A stretch of DNA of 64,000 nt from an uncultured Collinsella sp. Lineage in GTDB: Bacteria > Actinomycetota > Coriobacteriia > Coriobacteriales > Coriobacteriaceae. The position numbers and the translations under genes are program-made. The stretch covers positions 22,099 to 86,098 of the forward strand of contig CABSNM010000006.1 of assembly GCA_902479065.1 (NCBI GenBank), read 5' to 3'. Below the pieces are notes generated by a model that did no database searches, was not told where the DNA came from, and saw only the letters and a list, made by a program, of their open reading frames with translations. Positions 17,132-25,529 of this stretch are shown in pieces. Numbering within the stretch: position 1 is the stretch's first letter; each line of letters starts with the position of its first letter.

Positions 17132-17132
17132 G

Positions 17133-17158
17133 AAAAAGGACCGCCTAAACGGTCCGGA
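17133..17158 (-). terminator. Rho-independent terminator of tRNA-Gly copy 3
   Basis: Minus-strand GGACCG-tttagg-CGGTCC followed by TTTTT. Confidence 0.8.
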
Positions 17159-17165
17159 AATGCAA

Positions 17166-17241
17166 TGGAGCGGACAACGGGGCTCGAACCCGCGACCCCA
17201 ACCTTGGCAAGGTTGTGCTCTACCAACTGAGCCATGTCCGC
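17166..17241 (-). tRNA. tRNA-Gly(GCC), copy 3
   Basis: 76 nt with CCA, identical to the other two copies; anticodon GCC. First gene of the Gly-Cys-Gly run behind the promoter at 17254. Confidence 0.96.
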
Positions 17242-17253
17242 TTGCGGGTTATT

Positions 17254-17305
17254 AATTTACGCGAGTTGTCCAAAAGACGCAAGTACTTTTTTCAAAAAAC
17301 TTGTC
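17254..17305 (-). promoter_or_regulatory. Promoter of the Gly-Cys-Gly tRNA run with A/T palindrome
   Basis: -35 TTGCGT (17277-17282), 17-bp spacer, -10 TAAATT (17254-17259) on the minus strand; upstream palindromic tract GTACTTTTTTCAAAAAACTT (17283-17302, plus strand). Confidence 0.8.
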
Positions 17306-17346
17306 TGCCGCATGTTCTTAATAGCCAAACGCGCTAAAGCGATTGG

Positions 17347-18093
17347 CTAGGCGCACGATTCCAGCGCTCCGCTAAACAGCTTCACCATCTGCACGCGCGT
17401 GCCGGCGCCGTCCGTACGACGAGCAACCTCCACGTTATCGACGAGCATACGCATAAGCTTGATACCACGGCCGCGTTCCTCAGATGCGACCGGCTCGCTC
17501 GTTTCATCGACAGAATAGCCGGCACCTCGATCAAGCACCTCAACCACAACGCGATCGCCATAGGCCTGAACCGTCAGGACGCACCCGATACCGCCCGCAT
17601 GGTCATAGGCATTACCCAGCGCCTCCCCCGATGCCAATGCGACATCGTAGCGCTCGTCACGGCGCAACGGAAGCGATTCAAGGAGTTCGGCGATGCGATG
17701 TCGGTAGTATGGAAGATTCTCGATACCCTGACGGACCTCGACACTCTTACTCCAGCGAGGCAGCTCCCCCACCGGAATAGCGGGAATAGACTCCCGTGCC
17801 GGCCCCGCGACATGAAGGATATCGACAAGACGAGCAATCTCCAAAAAGCGAACAACTTCACCTGATGCATTGACGAGCGAAAGCAGGCCTTCTCGCCTCA
17901 TGAGCTCACGAGCGCGCGTAAGCAGGAATGCCAAGCCCGTCGAATCGATAAAGCTAACAGCCTGACAGTTGATGACGACACGACGCACGCCGCGGCCAAT
18001 CAAGGCATCCAACCGCCGACGCAGCGCAGGCACCGTGGCGATGTCGATATCGCCTGGTGGCGTCAAAACCGCTATGTCATTCCACTCATTCAT
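17347..18093 (-). CDS. STAS domain-HATPase (anti-sigma antagonist/serine kinase) fusion
   Basis: 248 residues. Residues 1-105 are a STAS domain: LTPPGDIDIATVPALRRRLD and CQAVSFIDSTGLAFLL, where the Ser in FIDSTGL is the phosphorylation site of anti-sigma antagonists. Residues 130-248 are an RsbW-like GHKL ATPase: SGEALGNAYDHAGG (N box), EVLDRGAGY (G1) and ERGRGIKLMRMLVDNVEV (G2). Normally these are two proteins that bind each other. The SpoIIE phosphatase gene is directly upstream in the same direction. Start ATG 18093 has GGGGA at 11 nt; a TTG at 18111 is an alternative. No sigma factor is adjacent. Confidence 0.85.
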   Translation of the reverse strand: MNEWNDIAVLTPPGDIDIATVPALRRRLDALIGRGVRRVVINCQAVSFIDSTGLAFLLTRARELMRREGLLSLVNASGEVVRFLEIARLVDILHVAGPARESIPAIPVGELPRWSKSVEVRQGIENLPYYRHRIAELLESLPLRRDERYDVALASGEALGNAYDHAGGIGCVLTVQAYGDRVVVEVLDRGAGYSVDETSEPVASEERGRGIKLMRMLVDNVEVARRTDGAGTRVQMVKLFSGALESCA

Positions 18094-18171
18094 ACGACCA
18101 TGGTTCCCCAAAAAAGCCCACTCGATGCATTCGTTTCCCCAACCGTACGGACTCAGCCCGCCCAGCGTCGT

Positions 18172-20517
18172 CTATGAACGACCCCGTAAAAACTCAAGGG
18201 ACACCAATGCAATGTCATCGTCCAGCGCCGATTCGGTAAATCGGTCAAGCTCGCCCAAGACCTTGCCGCAAATGCCCGACACGCCCTCCCCCGAAACAGA
18301 AAGCAGAAGGTCGCGCAAGCGCTGCTCGCCAAAGAACGCTCCGGTGCGGTCGCGGGCCTCAATCGTTCCATCCGTATACATGAAGAGCATGTCGCCGGGG
18401 GCGAACGTAAACACGCCTGTCTCGTACACCATGCTCTCAAAGGCACCGATTACGCCCGATTGGCATCCAAGCAGCTCAACCTCTCCCCCACGTGCCTCAC
18501 CGCCACCCAGCGGCATCGACTCTGGCCTGATGACCATGGTCGGAGGGTGGCCCGCCGAACAATACGTTGCGCGTCCGGCCTTAAGGTCAATCTTGGCGAT
18601 AAAGGCCGTCACGAACGTCTCGACCCTCGAAAAGCCCATGAGCATGCTGTTAAGGGAGCGTGCCATGCGGGCCGGTCCAGCGCCCTCCCAGGCATATGCC
18701 GTCAGGGCCGTCTTGACGAGCGCGGACATCGATGCGGCCTCAATGCCTTTGCCAGACACATCACCCAGAATCATGACGGCGCAGTCGTCGGGAAGACGGA
18801 TGAGCGTATAGAAATCGCCGCCGACCAACGCCGAGTTCGTGGCCGACAGGTACACCGAATCGGTTGCGATACCCGGAACATCCCCCAGGGAATTTCTCAT
18901 GCCGATCTGAAGGGTCTGAGCGATATGGCGCTCCTCGCGCTTTTGAGATTCGCCTTCGTAGATCAGTTCAAAGTCATGCGCCAAGTGCACCAAGTAGTCA
19001 TATTCAAGATCATCAATCGGCTCTTGGCTACCATCACGAAGCAGCAGCGCGCGCGTCGTCGGGCTCTTCGCAACAGAAGCAGGAACAATCGCGTCGTTAC
19101 TGTGCCTGCCATCACCCTCAGAGCGCGGGCGCCCCGCCTCGATGCCGGAGTCAACGTAGAGACCTTGACAAGGCAGACCGTGCGCCCTAAGCCAGCCTCC
19201 CATAGGCATCGATTCGTCAACGCGAGTTATACGGACGTGTTTAAGGTCCTCGGCACTCGTACCGCCCAAAACAGATGCCTCAAAGCCATCAGGGCCAGCC
19301 CCCAGACGTGCCGCTGGCGCCGTCGTGGAAAAGAAAAGCTTCTCGGGATCGTCCGGCAAAGCAACGCGACTGCCACCTTCAAAATCTATGACGTAGGAAT
19401 CCAGACTGGCGTCATACTCAACAGGGCAAAAATGGCAGTTAAGCATATTGCAGATCTCGGACGATACCGCCTGGGTAGCCGCGGCGGAATCGTCTAGAAA
19501 GGCAAACAACTCATCACGCAAGACATTGAGCGAGCGGCCAAGCTCGGCCGTGCGACGGGAGCGAAGGCTCGATGCCATGCCGACCAGCTGGATAGACAGG
19601 TAATCGCAAATGACCTCGAGCACATTAACGTCATAGGCGAGCGGTGCCTGGGGGCGTTTCCAACCAACTTCCAGCACGCCAAGAATCTGCGTACCGTAAA
19701 AAACGGGAAGACAGATCTCGTTGCGGTACGGAGGCATATCCTGCATGCGCAACAGGTGCTTAGAACGATTGTCCAGGTCCATAAACATACCGGAGGCGGC
19801 CTTATCACCCTCAAGGTCCTGTTGAATCGACAAGCGACAGGCACGCGACTCGCGAAGAACATACGTCGGAATGCCAGCGCCATACGGCAAAAACTCGGGC
19901 AGGTAGCTGTCGTACAGCTCCTTGGAAACACCGCGTAGCTTAAAACCGCCGCTCTCAGAAAAATAGATAGCGGCACCCGAAGCATCGAGCGTTCCTACAA
20001 GCTGGTTCAAAACGGTATCAAGTAGGCTGGGCAGCTCATCGGAGCCCACGGTACTCATAATGACCGAGAGCGTGCCAGAGAGGCGCTTGTTCGCCACTCT
20101 AAGCTCCGATAACGCACGCTTGAGCTGACGGTCGTGCGAATACTGTTCTTCGATGCTATGGAGCGCCACCAGGACACGTGGCGCGCGGCGCCCAAAGATG
20201 CGTGGAGGCGTTACGGAGCCCGCACGAACCAAGACGGGGATAAAGGAGCCGTCACTCAGCTTGAGCATCAGTTCGTTCTCGGAGCCATCAGTTTCAAATG
20301 GCAGACGATGTTCCGTCGCACGTTCAAAAGCTGATGAGTACAGGACGTCTTTAACATCTCCACCGATGACGTCGGCGCGTTCCTCGCACATCAAACCAAG
20401 TAAGCGATTATTCACATGCAGAATGGTTCCGTCGAGCTCACAGATGATGACAGCATCGCTCGTGATCTCGACTAGTTGGGCAACGTCTGCCCACTCGTTG
20501 CGTTCAAGCGTTTCCAT
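18172..20517 (-). CDS. PAS-GAF-SpoIIE (PP2C-type) serine phosphatase, RsbU-like
   Basis: 781 residues, no membrane segment. PAS domain at about 15-125 (SDAVIICELDGTILHVNNRL), GAF at about 160-310 (LDTVLNQLVGTLDASGAAIYF), a second GAF-like region at about 330-500 with CHFCPVEYD, then SpoIIE/PP2C at about 560-775: ALVGGDFYTLIRL, MILGDVSGKGIEAASMSALV and AGHPPTMVI, with the metal-binding Asp residues intact. Likely dephosphorylates the STAS domain encoded next, in response to a signal sensed by PAS/GAF. ATG 20517 with GGTGGGG upstream. Confidence 0.9.
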   Translation of the reverse strand: METLERNEWADVAQLVEITSDAVIICELDGTILHVNNRLLGLMCEERADVIGGDVKDVLYSSAFERATEHRLPFETDGSENELMLKLSDGSFIPVLVRAGSVTPPRIFGRRAPRVLVALHSIEEQYSHDRQLKRALSELRVANKRLSGTLSVIMSTVGSDELPSLLDTVLNQLVGTLDASGAAIYFSESGGFKLRGVSKELYDSYLPEFLPYGAGIPTYVLRESRACRLSIQQDLEGDKAASGMFMDLDNRSKHLLRMQDMPPYRNEICLPVFYGTQILGVLEVGWKRPQAPLAYDVNVLEVICDYLSIQLVGMASSLRSRRTAELGRSLNVLRDELFAFLDDSAAATQAVSSEICNMLNCHFCPVEYDASLDSYVIDFEGGSRVALPDDPEKLFFSTTAPAARLGAGPDGFEASVLGGTSAEDLKHVRITRVDESMPMGGWLRAHGLPCQGLYVDSGIEAGRPRSEGDGRHSNDAIVPASVAKSPTTRALLLRDGSQEPIDDLEYDYLVHLAHDFELIYEGESQKREERHIAQTLQIGMRNSLGDVPGIATDSVYLSATNSALVGGDFYTLIRLPDDCAVMILGDVSGKGIEAASMSALVKTALTAYAWEGAGPARMARSLNSMLMGFSRVETFVTAFIAKIDLKAGRATYCSAGHPPTMVIRPESMPLGGGEARGGEVELLGCQSGVIGAFESMVYETGVFTFAPGDMLFMYTDGTIEARDRTGAFFGEQRLRDLLLSVSGEGVSGICGKVLGELDRFTESALDDDIALVSLEFLRGRS

Positions 20518-20542
20518 CGTGGACCCCACCGTCTATCGGTAA

Positions 20543-20566
20543 CAAAAAAGCCTCCGAAGAGGCTTC
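20543..20566 (-). terminator. Rho-independent terminator of tRNA-Leu
   Basis: Minus-strand GAAGCCTC-ttcg-GAGGCTTTTTT, 10 nt after tRNA-Leu and before the SpoIIE-phosphatase gene. Confidence 0.88.
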
Positions 20567-20576
20567 TCAAATGCGA

Positions 20577-20666
20577 TGGTGTCGGAGGCGGGACTTGAAC
20601 CCGCATGACCAAAAAGCGGTCACTAGCACCTCAAGCTAGCGCGTCTGCCAATTCCGCCACTCCGAC
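20577..20666 (-). tRNA. tRNA-Leu(GAG)
   Basis: 90 nt with CCA and a long class II variable arm (TGACCGC-tttt-TGGTCA type); anticodon loop TTGAGGT giving GAG. Confidence 0.95.
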
Positions 20667-20723
20667 ATGCTATGTTGTTGATTCGCAGTTCGTTTTGTTG
20701 GACCCGCGCGTTCAACGAGGAAG

Positions 20724-20776
20724 ATAATAACCTATGATTCGAGAACTGTGCAAGCACTTTTTTCAAAAAAGTTTAC
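20724..20776 (-). promoter_or_regulatory. Promoter of tRNA-Leu with A/T palindrome
   Basis: -35 TTGCAC (20748-20753), -10 TATTAT (20724-20729) with 18-bp spacing on the minus strand; the A/T palindrome ACTTTTTTCAAAAAAGT (20757-20773) sits directly upstream. Confidence 0.8.
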
Positions 20777-20810
20777 GAATTTGTAAATGCGCAGATAGAC
20801 TGACCTGTTC

Positions 20811-20935
20811 GGGCAGGAATGAGGTTGCTTTCCAACGCGTCCTCGGGCATGCGGCATTATTTTGATCTGCGCTTCGCGCTACAAAATAATGCCGCCCCCT
20901 GCGGAATGCGTTGGAAAGCAACCTCATTCCTGCCC
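20811..20935. repeat. Nested palindromic element, 28-bp arms
   Basis: Perfect outer arms 20811-20838 and 20908-20935; inner perfect arms GCGGCATTATTTTG (20851-20864) and CAAAATAATGCCGC (20882-20895); centre GCG-ctt-CGC. Unpaired segments of 12 nt on each side separate the layers. Confidence 0.85.
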
Positions 20936-20996
20936 TAGGGACACATGCTTCAGGCACAGTTCTCAAACATGTTCTGGGGGCTGATGCAAATTTGGT

Positions 20997-21015
20997 GGCT
21001 CGGCTTTGCCGAGCC
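20997..21015. repeat. Hairpin
   Basis: GGCTCGGC-ttt-GCCGAGCC, perfect. No T-run on either strand. Confidence 0.6.
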
Positions 21016-21026
21016 CTTATATGGGG

Positions 21027-21050
21027 AGGTCGGAGCTAAAGCTCCGGCCT
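21027..21050. repeat. Hairpin
   Basis: AGGTCGGAGC-taaa-GCTCCGGCCT, one mismatch or wobble pair. Confidence 0.55.
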
Positions 21051-21079
21051 CACTCAATTTCTTATTAGATTAAGTGAGC

Positions 21080-21291
21080 GATCAAGGAATCGCACCCCTC
21101 TGCAGCGGTAACACAGGGCCCGTGCTGGACTTAGTTTTCAGAACATTCGGCAGACCAGGAAACCCCCTTATCCGCGGCTCCGAAGGAGCAGGATAAGGGG
21201 GTTTCCATGGTCGAGGACGTTCTGAAAACTAAGTCCAGCGCGGGCCCGGACGATAACAACCGGCTACAGGTCAATGTGCGATTCCTTGATC
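21080..21291. repeat. Four-layer concentric palindrome at the oppF 3' end
   Basis: Layer 1: 16-bp perfect arms GATCAAGGAATCGCAC (21080-21095) and its complement 21276-21291, the latter inside the oppF coding end. Layer 2: 29-nt arms 21116-21144 and 21219-21247, one mismatch. Layer 3: GGAAACCCCCTTATCC (21158-21173) and 21191-21206. Layer 4: GCTCC-gaa-GGAGC (21177-21189). oppF stops at 21264. Confidence 0.85.
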
Positions 21292-22292
21292 GGGAACGGC
21301 TCCGCGAAGTGGCACGCGCAGCAGTGACCCGGTGCGACTTCCTTAAACTCGGGAAGCTTCTCAGAGCAGATGCCCTGCGCGATCGGGCAGCGAGTGTGGA
21401 AACGGCAGCCGGTCGGCGGATCCAGCGGTGACGGCGGATCGCCGGCGAGGATGATGCGCTTACGGGTCTTCTGGATATCCGGATCGGGAACCGGCACGGC
21501 AGACAGCAGCGACTGCGTGTACGGATGGTGAGGCTCGCTATAGAGCGTCTTCCAGTCCGAAACCTCAACCATCTTACCCAGATACATAACGGCAACGCGA
21601 TCGGAAATGTGCTGCACGACGGACAGGTCGTGAGCGATAAACAGATACGCGGTACCGAACTTGTCCTGCAGTTCCTTGAGCAGGTTCAGAACCTGGGCCT
21701 GAATGGACACATCCAGAGCGGAAACCGGCTCGTCGCAGATAATCAGCTTAGGCTTCAGCGCAAATGCACGGGCAATGCCGACACGCTGACGCTGACCGCC
21801 GGAGAACTCATGAGGATAGCGGTTAATGTGCTCGGGGTTCAGTCCGACAACGTCGAGAAGCTCGCGGACGCGCTCAATGCGCTCCTCCTTGGTGCCCACG
21901 CCGTGAATGGTCATGGGCTCGGAGACGATCTCGCCGATGGTCATGCGGGGATTCAGCGAAGCATAGGGATCCTGGAAGATAAACTGCATCTCGCGACGCA
22001 TGTCCTTGATCTCATGCTTGCTCATCTCGGCAACATCTTTACCCTGGAAGAACACCTTACCGGCGGTCGGCTTGGTCAGGCGCATGATGGTACGGCCCGT
22101 GGTGGACTTACCGCAACCAGACTCGCCGACTAGGCCAAAGGTCTCGCCAGGATAAATCTCAAAAGAGATGTCGTTTACGGCAGAGACGACGCGCTTGGAA
22201 AAACGCTTGGCGAACATGCCGGACTCAGCGGGGAACTCCTTAGAGAGGTGCTCGACCTTCAGCAGCGGAGTACGCTCGTTGGTATCTGCCAT
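21264..22292 (-). CDS. oppF: Peptide ABC transporter ATP-binding protein OppF
   Basis: 342 residues. Walker A GLVGESGCGKSTTGR, signature LSGGQRQRVGIARA, Walker B LIICDEPVSALDVS, then the Opp/Dpp C-terminal extension with the PTGCRFHTRCP cysteine motif (Fe-S type in some DppF proteins). Pairs with OppD to drive peptide import. Its ATG overlaps the oppD stop by one base. The 3' end carries one arm of a large palindrome. Confidence 0.93.
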   Translation of the reverse strand: MADTNERTPLLKVEHLSKEFPAESGMFAKRFSKRVVSAVNDISFEIYPGETFGLVGESGCGKSTTGRTIMRLTKPTAGKVFFQGKDVAEMSKHEIKDMRREMQFIFQDPYASLNPRMTIGEIVSEPMTIHGVGTKEERIERVRELLDVVGLNPEHINRYPHEFSGGQRQRVGIARAFALKPKLIICDEPVSALDVSIQAQVLNLLKELQDKFGTAYLFIAHDLSVVQHISDRVAVMYLGKMVEVSDWKTLYSEPHHPYTQSLLSAVPVPDPDIQKTRKRIILAGDPPSPLDPPTGCRFHTRCPIAQGICSEKLPEFKEVAPGHCCACHFAEPFPIKESHIDL

Positions 22293-23383
22293 TACGCCTC
22301 GCCTCCCTTCTTGGAATCCATGCGCGTACGGGACGTCTCAGGAGCGTTCTTGAGGAACTCGGGGTCACCGGAATAGTGGCACGCAGAATAGTGACCGTAC
22401 TCGGTGACAACACGCTCGGGGCGCTGCTTGCGGCACTTATCGGTTGCATAAGGGCAACGAGGCGAGAACACGCAGCCCTCGGGCAGGTTCATGAGCGAAG
22501 GCGGATTGCCGTGAATCGGCGTAAGCGGCTTCTTCTCATCGATGGCCTGCTCCGGGATGGAGCGGATAAGGCCCCAGGTGTAGGGGTGGCGGCTCTCGTA
22601 GAAGATTTCCTCGGCAGTACCGAACTCGACGGGACGGCCGGCGTACATAACCATGATCTTGTCGGCCATATCAGCGACAACACCCAGGTCATGGGTAATC
22701 ATGATGATGGCGTTGCCGTTCTTCTCCTGCATTTCCTGCATAAGCTCAATAATCTGAGCCTGGATGGTAACGTCCAGGGCAGTCGTGGGCTCATCGGCAA
22801 TCAGAATATCGGGATCGCAGGCAAGAGCCATGGCAATCATGACGCGCTGACGCATACCGCCAGAGAACTGGTGCGGATACTCATTGACGCGCTTCTCGGG
22901 TTCAGGAATGCCAACGAGGTCCAAAAGCTCGGTGGCGCGCTTGAGCGCCTCCTGCTTGGAGTAACCGCGATGCAGACGAAGGCCCTCGCCCACCTGCTTG
23001 CCGATCTTATAGACCGGGTTCAAGGAGGTCATAGGATCCTGGAAAATCATCGCGATATCGTTACCGCGAATGTGCTGCATCTCTTCCTCGGTCATCTCAA
23101 GGATAGAACGACCGCGATAGCGAACGTCGCCGCCCTCAATCTTTCCCGGAGGCATCGAGATAAGACCCATGATGGTCATGGCGGTCACGGACTTGCCAGA
23201 GCCGGACTCGCCGACGACGCCCAGGGTCTCGCCGCGATCGAGCGTGTAGGAGACACCGTCGACAGCGCGAACAATGCCATCCTCGGTGTGGAAATACATC
23301 TTAAGGTCATCGACCTCGAGCAGATGCTGGCCCTCGGGAACCGGCTGGTCCTTCAGGTCCACATAGTTCTTGTTCTTCTTCAT
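22292..23383 (-). CDS. oppD: Peptide ABC transporter ATP-binding protein OppD
   Basis: 363 residues. Walker A GVVGESGSGKSVTAM, signature FSGGMRQRVMIAMALAC, Walker B ILIADEPTTALDVT, and the C-terminal GCVFSPRCPYATDKC motif. N-terminal lead of some 20 residues. Starts 2 nt after oppC. Confidence 0.93.
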   Translation of the reverse strand: MKKNKNYVDLKDQPVPEGQHLLEVDDLKMYFHTEDGIVRAVDGVSYTLDRGETLGVVGESGSGKSVTAMTIMGLISMPPGKIEGGDVRYRGRSILEMTEEEMQHIRGNDIAMIFQDPMTSLNPVYKIGKQVGEGLRLHRGYSKQEALKRATELLDLVGIPEPEKRVNEYPHQFSGGMRQRVMIAMALACDPDILIADEPTTALDVTIQAQIIELMQEMQEKNGNAIIMITHDLGVVADMADKIMVMYAGRPVEFGTAEEIFYESRHPYTWGLIRSIPEQAIDEKKPLTPIHGNPPSLMNLPEGCVFSPRCPYATDKCRKQRPERVVTEYGHYSACHYSGDPEFLKNAPETSRTRMDSKKGGEA

Positions 23384-23385
23384 CC

Positions 23386-24321
23386 TTATGCGTCCTTCAT
23401 CTTGACGTCGAGGGCGTCGCGCAGACCGTCACCCAGCAGGGTGAAGGCGAGCACCGTCGAGAGAATTGCCAGACCGGGCATGATCATCATCCAGGGAGCG
23501 GTCAGAAGATACTGCTGACCGTCCTGAATCATGGAGCCCCACGAAGGCGTAGGCGGAATAACGCCCATGCCGAGGAAGGACAGAGCGGACTCGGTCAGAA
23601 TGGCGCCACCAATGTTCATGGTCGCGTAGACCACGATGGAGGCGACGGAGTTCGGGAAGATGTGACGCACGACGATACGAGCATCGGATGCACCCATCGC
23701 GCGCGCAGCATCAACATAGTCATTTTCCTTGACCGTCAGGATCGCGGATCGGAAGACGCGCGCAATCGAAGGCCAGCCGAGAATACCGATGGCGATAAAG
23801 ACGTTCTGAAGGCCACGGCCAATAACGGCGATCATGGCGACAACGAACAGCACGTACGGGAACGCCAGGAAGATGTCCGCACAGCGCATGATGATCGTAT
23901 CCCAGATGCCGCCGTAGAAACCGGCCAGAGCACCCATGACCAGACCAATTAGCGTGGAGATCGCGGTGGCCATAATGCCGACGGACAGCGAAACGCGTGC
24001 ACCGTAGATAACACGGACGAGAATGTCACGACCGAGGGCATCGGTGCCAAACGGGTGCTCGGCACACGGAGCCAGCAGCGATGTCTCGGCCATGGTGGTC
24101 GAATCGGAAGCCGTCGGCGAACCGAGCCAGGGCTTAGCCCACAGATCGGCGGTCAGGGCAACCAAAACGACGATGATAATCCAGCAGACACCGATAACGG
24201 CGAGCTTGTTCTTGCGAAGACGCTTAAAAGCGTCGCCCCACAGCGTGCGGGACTTGGCGGGAGCAGATGCGGCCTTGGTGGCGGTAGCCTGCTCCTGAGA
24301 CTGAGAATCAGTTTCTTGCAT
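23386..24321 (-). CDS. oppC: Peptide ABC transporter permease OppC
   Basis: 311 residues. OppC_N segment with first TM (LAVIGVCWIIIVVLVALTADLW), then the BPD_transp_1 domain with five TMs and the EAA loop (DYVDAARAMGASDARIVVRHIFPN). GGGAGG precedes the ATG. Confidence 0.93.
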   Translation of the reverse strand: MQETDSQSQEQATATKAASAPAKSRTLWGDAFKRLRKNKLAVIGVCWIIIVVLVALTADLWAKPWLGSPTASDSTTMAETSLLAPCAEHPFGTDALGRDILVRVIYGARVSLSVGIMATAISTLIGLVMGALAGFYGGIWDTIIMRCADIFLAFPYVLFVVAMIAVIGRGLQNVFIAIGILGWPSIARVFRSAILTVKENDYVDAARAMGASDARIVVRHIFPNSVASIVVYATMNIGGAILTESALSFLGMGVIPPTPSWGSMIQDGQQYLLTAPWMMIMPGLAILSTVLAFTLLGDGLRDALDVKMKDA

Positions 24322-24335
24322 GAGACGTACCTCCC

Positions 24336-25373
24336 TTAGGCCTTATCCGACGGACCGCCAAGGCGGATGCGCGGGTCGAGGAATGCATAGCTAATGTCGA
24401 CGAGCAGGTTGATCACCATGACGACGACGACGATGAGCGTAACGCCGCCCATAACGATGGGCCAGTCACGCATGCTAATGGCGCGATAGACCTCATAGCC
24501 GATACCGGGCCAGTTAAAGACCGTCTCGGTCAGGATGGCGCCCGAAAGCATGCCGCCAAAGTCGACACCAATATAGGTAACGACGGGGATGAGTGCATTC
24601 TTAAGCGCATGCTTGACGATGATCGCACGATTAGAGAGACCCTTGGCCTTTGCTGTACGGATGTAATCCTGGTTCATGACGTCAAGCAGCTGCGAGCGCA
24701 TGATGCGCGCAGCATAAGCGGTCGAAACCGAAGCCAGCGTAATGGTCGGAAGCACATAGTGCATCCAATCCTGATACTGAGAGCTGGAACCGCCGGCACC
24801 CGAGATCGGCATGGAGATTGCACCGCCCGTGGCGTCCTTGAGGATGACGCCAAAGAACAGCTGCAACAACATACCGAGCCAGAAGGCCGGGACCGCAACG
24901 AGGATCGACGTGGTAAGCGTTACCAAAATATCCCAGAAGGAATACCGCTTTACCGCCGAAATGATACCCGCACCGATACCCATAATTGCCTCGAGCACGA
25001 TGGCGCACGCGGCAAGTTTGACCGTATACGGATACTTCTGGGCAAAGATTTCCGTAACCGGCAGCTTGCGCTGATACGAATTGCCCAGATCGCCATGAAG
25101 CAGGCCGTTCATGTAATACAAGTAACGGTCCACGAGCGACGTTTGAACGGGATCGCCGTTCTCGTCAAGAATCGCGTTGCCGTCCTCGTCCGACTGGACT
25201 AGGTGATAGCGGACGCGAAGCTGAAGCTCCACCTCGGGGGACAGAGCCTTGTCTCCACCGATCAGCTTGATCGGATCTCCCGGCACGATATTCTGGAGGG
25301 CGAACAGAATCAGCGTAACGCCCAAAAACACCGGGATGAACTGAAGCACACGTTTAACGATGTACTTACCCAT
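24336..25373 (-). CDS. oppB: Peptide ABC transporter permease OppB
   Basis: 345 residues. TM1 at the very N-terminus (VLQFIPVFLGVTLILFAL), the extracytoplasmic loop, then the permease domain with the EAA loop (DYIRTAKAKGLSNRAIIVKHAL) and C-terminal DPRIRLGG. GGGGAG upstream. Separated from oppA by 156 bp with a hairpin. Confidence 0.93.
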   Translation of the reverse strand: MGKYIVKRVLQFIPVFLGVTLILFALQNIVPGDPIKLIGGDKALSPEVELQLRVRYHLVQSDEDGNAILDENGDPVQTSLVDRYLYYMNGLLHGDLGNSYQRKLPVTEIFAQKYPYTVKLAACAIVLEAIMGIGAGIISAVKRYSFWDILVTLTTSILVAVPAFWLGMLLQLFFGVILKDATGGAISMPISGAGGSSSQYQDWMHYVLPTITLASVSTAYAARIMRSQLLDVMNQDYIRTAKAKGLSNRAIIVKHALKNALIPVVTYIGVDFGGMLSGAILTETVFNWPGIGYEVYRAISMRDWPIVMGGVTLIVVVVMVINLLVDISYAFLDPRIRLGGPSDKA

Positions 25374-25403
25374 ACCACTCCCCTATCTAGGGATTAACCT
25401 AAA

Positions 25404-25433
25404 TGGGATGCCGATCGCCAGACCGGCATCCCA
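25404..25433 (-). terminator. Intercistronic hairpin between oppA and oppB
   Basis: TGGGATGCCG-N10-CGGCATCCCA, perfect 10-bp arms. The minus-strand continuation is TTTAGG, a weak U-tract. Such hairpins commonly raise binding-protein expression over the permease; that role is inferred. Confidence 0.5.
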
Positions 25434-25529
25434 AAATTACCATCAGCCAGTTTACCCCAGGTTAGGGAGAACTGTATGTTTCCCATGAGGTCTACGTAAA
25501 TACTTGACCCTCACGGAAGCTGCAAACTC

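Larger units (their letters stand above)
20777..21263. other. Gene-free, hairpin-dense region between oppF and tRNA-Leu
   Basis: About 490 bp with no credible gene but at least five inverted repeats in a row (20811-20935, 20997-21015, 21027-21049, a weak CTCACT/AGTGAG, and 21080-21291). An 11-bp pair GAGAACTGTGC (20741-20751) and GCACAGTTCTC (20954-20964) links it to the tRNA-Leu promoter. Confidence 0.8.

Noticed and set aside
16762..17235. N-terminal extension of the glucosidase frame through tRNA genes
   Set aside because: The extra residues (MAQLVEHNLAKVG...) are translated tRNA-Gly, a well-known false ORF; GTG 16761 has the RBS.
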